From: Cafeteria roenbergensis
Taxonomy: Eukaryota > Sar > Bigyra > Bicosoecida > Cafeteriaceae
Assembly: GCA_008330645.1 (NCBI GenBank)
Contig: VLTN01000042.1
Coordinates: forward strand, 245,478-309,477
DNA: 64,000 nt
Direction of reading: 5' to 3'
Every line of letters begins with the position of its first letter. Position 1 is the stretch's first letter. Positions 59,492 to 64,000 of this stretch are shown in pieces. The position numbers and the translations under genes are program-made. The notes beneath the pieces are model-generated. The model was not told the DNA's origin, did no database searches, and saw only the letters and a program-made list of their open reading frames with translations.

Positions 59492-61917
59492 ATGGAGGCG
59501 GTGGGGGCAAGTCGCACCGCGTGCGCCGCGCTCTCGGGAAGCTCGCTGGCCACGGCCTTGCAGGCCATCTCTGTCGCCGCCTCCCAGGGCGTGAGCGCGC
59601 TCGAGCAGTTTGCCACCGAGCAGGCAGGAAACATCGATGCACTCAGGGTGAGACTGCACGCAACGGGCGAGGCGCGGCGCGAGCGCAACGCCTCGGTCGG
59701 TTCCGCATCGCGTGCGCCTGGCGCCGAAAGCCGACGATCACTCGGGAGGCGAACTCGGCCTTGCCCGCGCCAGGCATGACCTTGCCGCGTGGTTGACTCC
59801 CGGCTCGCGCCCCCTACGCTTGCCTGGCCCAGCCTGCCGCGTTTCCCCGGGGTTTCGCACGTGGGCTCACGCAGAAGGGGCTCCGAGAGGCCGAGGTGCG
59901 GGAACGCCGCGCGATTGCCGAGGCGTGCGCCCTGCGCGCCGCTATCAAGACGATCACTGAACGACCGGAAGGCTCTGGGATTGCAGTCCGGCCTGTCGCT
60001 CGGCCGGAGCGGCGCGCTCCTTCGAAACCCTGCAGCAGGGCAGACGAGGCCTTTCAAGCTCCGGCGGCCAGCAGCCTGGCAAGGGGACTGCCGACTCCCA
60101 CTGCGAGCATCAGCGGCTCCATTGTCTCTGCGACCTCCTCGAGGGCATCAACGCCAGTGTCCGGGGCGCCGGGCGTCGTGCTCTCCACGCCGCGAGGTGC
60201 TGCGGCACCGGCACACAGGCGCCCGCTCCCCCTTCGGGCGGCAGCTCCGGCCTCCCAGAGGCGCGCGGCATCGGCCCCCAAGTCGCCGCGGGTTGAGGGC
60301 CAAGCGCTCTCGCCGACTCCTAGGCACCCGCGTAGCCCGAGAAGCGTGGAGGAGCCAGTCAGCATGCGCCTGGGCGCGCGCGGCAGCCCCCAATCGGTTG
60401 AGCAACCCCCCCCGCAACCAGGAGCTCCGAAGCTGTTCATTCCTGACCCCAAGGTCCGAAGCTCCGGCTCAATCGCCTCCATAAGCCTCGGAAGCCCATC
60501 GCCCTCCGTGAGCAGCTCCTCCATTGCCAGCCTGCGCCTGCCGCTGCTGCCGGACGGGGGACCGGTCACGTCCGTGACCGTGGACGTTCGCGTCGGCGGC
60601 TCGCAGCTGGACCGCAGCATTCGCTCACTGGTGCGAATGCTGCGGTCCAAAATGGGTGGCGCCCGCCCAACGGCTGTGCGCATCATGGACCACCTGTTCC
60701 TCCCGTCCGAGCGCGCCGTCAAGCTGTCGGACCTCCAGATCGAGCGCGGCACCAAACTTGCCGTCGAGCTGTTGTTTCCAGGGAAGCCCGGAACCGGCGT
60801 CACCCGGCCTTTCAAGGGCACTCCGTTTGCATCCAAGATGGCGGCCGTGGAGGAGTCGGACGCCGCTCGCGTTCGAGCCGGAGTGGCAGACCTTGTGGCG
60901 ACCGAGCGCTCCGCCGGCGGGCTTGTGTCCGGCGCGGTTCCAGTTTCTCCCACTGCCGCTTCGGTGTGCAGCGAGCGTTCAGGACTGGCCGACGCCGCAT
61001 TCCCAGGCTCGCAAGGCGAAAGCTGGCAGGCCTTCGTGAATCCGATGGCATCGGAAAAGCTTCGGGGTCTTGGCCTGGCAAGCCCTGGACGGCCAGCTTC
61101 GCGCGGGACCAGAGTGGCGAGCGCCATGGACGGGGCTGGGATGCAGCGCATCGGAGGGCCGCATACGCATGTCTCCCATGCAGGCTTGGGTCGCGGGGCG
61201 CTTCGCAGGGCCAACAGCGAGCGAGCCCCCAGCACACAGGCTCAGCAGCAGCCGCCCCCTGTGGCACCCGCCGCGGCCGGACTCGCAGGCATGGGCATCA
61301 GCGGACCCTTTGGATTCCGGGCGTCGGGCACCGGAGCGGCACCGCGGCACCCGCCTTCACCCGCAGCGGCTGCGTCAGCGCGAGCAACGGCAGGACTTGG
61401 CGCAAGGACCATGTCTGCAGACTTGCGCCGCCTTCAGCCTCCGCCGCAACCTATGGCCACGTACCCCCTGCATGACCGAGCATACCCAGCAGCAAGCGGA
61501 GGCTTCAAAGCAGAAACCAGTGCTTCAGGCAGAGGAGCACTGCCTCCGCGCGCCCCGTCATCGTCGCGTTCTGGAAAGTCCAAGTCGTCGTCGTTCCACG
61601 ACGACAGAGGAGCGACGCCCAAAATTGCCATCCCCGTCGCCCCGTCGTCTCCGAGCATTGGAGCTCCCGAGAAGGAGCTCGTCCTCGGACTTTCGCTGAC
61701 CCCAATGGTCATGGACGATCCGGTCACCGGGATCTGGACGATCATCCAGCGCGCTGCGTCGCAGGCCGGGCACTCGCTGCAGAAGAGCCCGGCAGCCTCG
61801 GTGCGGTGTGCTGGGAAACGCATCCCGCTGCCGTCTGCCACATCGCCGCATGCGTCCATGACGCTCAGACAGCTTGGCCTCGTGCCGGGCGCCGCTCAGA
61901 TTGTCGTCACAGTCTGA
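59492..61917 (+). CDS. Unknown protein with two ubiquitin-like segments
   Basis: Exons 59492-59647 (donor GTGAGA) and 59875-61917 (acceptor CGCAG), phase 0, 732 residues. The N-terminus is helical (ALQAISVAASQGVSALEQFA, then KGLREAEVRERRAIAEACAL), a possible coiled coil spanning the intron. A long Ser/Pro-rich region follows. Residues about 284-360 look ubiquitin-like: a TVDVRV strand, helix SLVRMLRSKMG, then AVRIMDHLFLPSERAVKLSD and LQIERGTKLAVELLF, which mirrors ubiquitin's LIFAGKQLEDGRTLSDY...STLHLVL. The last 80 residues repeat this plan: ELVLGLSLTPM, IWTIIQRAASQAG, VRCAGKRIPLP, MTLRQLGLVPGAAQIVVTV. I recognise no named family; an adaptor role is only a guess. Confidence 0.62.
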
Positions 61918-63170
61918 GCTTTTCGGTCCCCCGGCGGCAGCCAACAAGTCTGGCAGCTCGTCATTCCCTGGCCATTGTGCATGTTGCCGGCTTTCGCGCA
62001 GACAGTCTGGGGCTCACCGCCCACCGCCCTCCCGCCTGAATCAGGACTCCGGGCATCGTTGCCCAGTTGCATATCACAAGGTCTCCCGAGCTCACCGGCC
62101 TCGTCACTTTGCATGACTCGACATCAAGCCCTAAGATGTCCTCGACGGCCCGCAACGCATCCCCGTCTCTCGCGCCTGCCTCCAAGGAGGCGCTTCCTCT
62201 CGCTCGTGACCAGCACCATGCACGCCTTGCGGCTGAGCGATTCATATAACAGATCAGGGGAGCCAACGAGAATGCGATGATTTCCCCCCAACAGAGGGCC
62301 GCACCCGTCCCCACCTCTGCGGCTGAGCGCGGTGCCCATGGCTCAATCCAGGCGGAAGAGGCCCGATCGCGACGGCACTCCGACGCCAATTGAGCTAGGT
62401 GGGACCGCTCCAATTCCGGAACTTGTCAGCGTCGAGTGCGCGTGGCATGATCCGCATGACGAATGAGAGGGAAGCTGCGAGTGGCAACTGAACAAGCGGA
62501 CTCGCAAAGACACGCACTCATGCGCAGGCGAGACGCAGCACAACGAACTCTGGGCACCTGGAATCGCCAGAGTCTGCCAGCTCATTGACGGAAGGCAAGC
62601 AAGTGTGTGACGAACATCTCGCACTGCTGCTAGACCAATCCGGCTGTTTGCTTCGGCGCCCGCTGCAGGTCAGGGCCGGTCCGTGCCGAGTTTGCGCAAA
62701 CCGGAGGCAGCCCCATCGCAAACTTCCCAGCGAATTGCCCGGCATTTGGGCTGCGCCCCATGCATCTTGACGGAGATGTGCGTGGTAGCCAGGGCGCAGC
62801 TGCAACACCCGCAGAGGGCAGGGCTGACAACCTATGCCTCGGGATCGGTCACTGGGAGCACAAGGCTGGGTCGCGTGTTCCCGGAAACCACATGCGCTCG
62901 GCGGGCACAACGAGCGGATGGCAAAGGCTGTCCGACACGGAGCGCTGGGGCCGTAGGGGAGCAACACTGGCTCGACGGCAACTCGACTAGGCAGCCGAAG
63001 GCTAGCACGGCCTGACGCAGCGGAAACACATCGCTGCAGGGAAGCGCCAGGTCACGCCCGGCGAGTTTAGAAATCGCACCGACGCGGTGCCGGAGATCGT
63101 TTGAGAGCCATGCATCACGGCACTGCCCTTGCTGCTTTTATAAAACTGCCTGCATGAACTTGGCCATTAG
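61918..63170. other. Long gap with no supported gene
   Basis: About 1.25 kb, visibly less GC-rich than the rest of the window. Open frames are short. A minus-strand frame at 61961-62413 (containing AVEDILGLDVESCKVTRPVS) is the only one with a protein-like look, but it has no neighbouring support. A TTTTATAAAAC element at about 63137-63147 could be a TATA box for the next gene. No tRNA or other RNA gene found. Confidence 0.4.
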
Positions 63171-64000
63171 GCGGCGAACCTCGTCAAGCAGCGGCCACAG
63201 ACAGCGGCCTCGCCGACTTCCACAACCTCGCCCACAGCCACTGCCACGAAGCAGCTAGGTCTGACCAGCTTGGCTGGCGGGAGTGCGCCCAGCGCTGGCG
63301 GATCGGCCTCATCGGGCGCGGCCGCAGTCCAGCAGAGTTGCAGCAGCGATGCAGCTGCCGTCGGCGGCACGAGCGGGCTGAGCAGCATCGGCGTGCAGTC
63401 GCCCGCTGGCGGCAGCCGAGTGTGACCGGCCACACGCGACCCGCAGCGGCGGCCATGGGGTTGGCGGGTTGCTGCAGCGGCCTCGCGACGATAGCGGCGC
63501 GGCTGCGCGTGCGCTGGTAGTGTGCCGAAATGCCGTGACAATCGCGCTCTCGCCCCCCCACGCCCGTGCCGTGTTCGAGCTGCTCAGCCGGCGCGTTGCG
63601 CAGTCGCAAAGGTCGCTTGAACCGCCCGCGTTTTGCTTCGCAAGCAGCACAACAGCCACGCCCACCCACTCGGGCAGCGTCGAGTGGCGCGCGCACCCGC
63701 TTCGCGAGCCCACGCGGGCTGTGTGGTCGAGTGCAGCTCCGACTCGCGCGGGCCGCAAAGGGCAGCGTTTGCGCGAAATCGCTCGCGCCGTCGCGGCAGA
63801 AGCCCTGGACGCAAGTCGTCTAAACGTTTGCTGCCTGACTGAAGGCAAAAACGGTCGCTGCCACAACGCCAGCTCCTCGGCCTCGCCCGGATCCCAGAGC
63901 GCGGCGGCAGATCCCACTCCCTGCGCTTGGCATGCCCTGCCAGCGATGGCAGCGCGCGCAACCGACGGGGCCGGTTCTGCTTCCCTGACTGCTGGCGCGC
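63171..64000 (+). CDS. Possible partial gene leaving the right edge
   Basis: After CCATTAG at 63164-63170, a frame reads ANLVKQRPQTAASPTS, TKQLGLTSLAGGSAPSAGG and so on to 63419, where GTGTGA could be a donor. From 63478 (after TGCTGCAG) another frame stays open to the end of the window: RPRDDSGAAARALVVCRNAV, ALSPPHARAVFELLSRRVAQ, GRKGQRLREIARAVAAEALD, NVCCLTEGKNGRCHN. Phases match (0/0), but the implied intron is only 58 bp and no start codon is established. No family recognised. The Ser/Ala/Gly composition resembles the window's other disordered proteins. Confidence 0.35.

Noticed and set aside
62330-62420. Minus-strand tRNA-like start (TCCCACCTAGCTCAATTGG)
   Set aside because: The D-arm can pair, but the anticodon loop lacks U33 and there is no T-arm.

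Overview
The window is nuclear DNA of a GC-rich (roughly 70% G+C by eye) flagellated protist. It is eukaryotic because the genes have spliceosomal introns (nearly always GTGAG donors and CGCAG or CAG acceptors) and include a COPI coatomer subunit, a peroxin, the primase large subunit, a gamma-tubulin complex protein, an hnRNP-L/PTB RNA-binding protein and a ciliary microtubule inner protein (CFAP45). No photosynthesis gene is present, so the lineage stays open; a heterotrophic stramenopile of the bicosoecid kind or a haptophyte would both fit. All functional names rest on motif recognition, not on searches.

Layout. 1-2121 (-): left-truncated ciliary-type repeat protein. 2313-3267 (-): coatomer zeta. 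3508-7425 (+): PEX14 with an Ala-Gly repeat, a PUB-like domain and a KPWE-type tail. 7831-10405 (+): CFAP45. 10685-12190 (+): sideroflexin. 12718-24090 (+): four tandem near-identical C2H2 zinc-finger gene units (A-D), followed by a fifth, divergent zinc-finger gene (24153-25859). 26307-28106 (+): unknown Cys-rich membrane protein. 28469-33904 (+): RCC1/EF-hand/zinc-ribbon giant. 34121-38113: three neighbouring SH3BGR/glutaredoxin-like genes, one with two WW domains and one with a CaaX tail. 38460-41240 (+): SNM1/DCLRE1 nuclease-like gene. 41582-43548 (-): PRIM2. 43938-52917 (+): GCP6-like gene of about 2,810 codons. 53262-55863 (-): rhomboid-like membrane protein. 56097-58990 (+): hnRNP-L/PTB protein with four RRMs. 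59492-61917 (+): unknown protein with two ubiquitin-like segments. 63171-64000 (+): possible gene leaving the window.

Most striking structures. (1) In zinc-finger unit B a 204-bp AT-rich segment of organelle-like composition is flanked by a 60-bp direct duplication that carries a second copy of the intron acceptor, so splicing could remove the foreign DNA and keep the reading frame. (2) The array copies differ by whole numbers of 103-residue and 52-residue modules, and the fifth gene shares almost identical finger DNA with them. (3) Two short motifs, GCGAAACCGC and GGCAGAGC, are strongly over-represented, mainly within genes between 39.8 and 54 kb. (4) A 43-bp repeat (15 copies) fills an intron. 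(5) Several long genes carry single-base frame interruptions in simple-sequence DNA, which are either assembly errors or real lesions.

The genes are mostly unrelated housekeeping functions packed tightly, with two or three divergent promoter regions and short intergenic gaps. There is no operon-like logic apart from the two local gene families (C2H2 array, SH3BGR-like trio).
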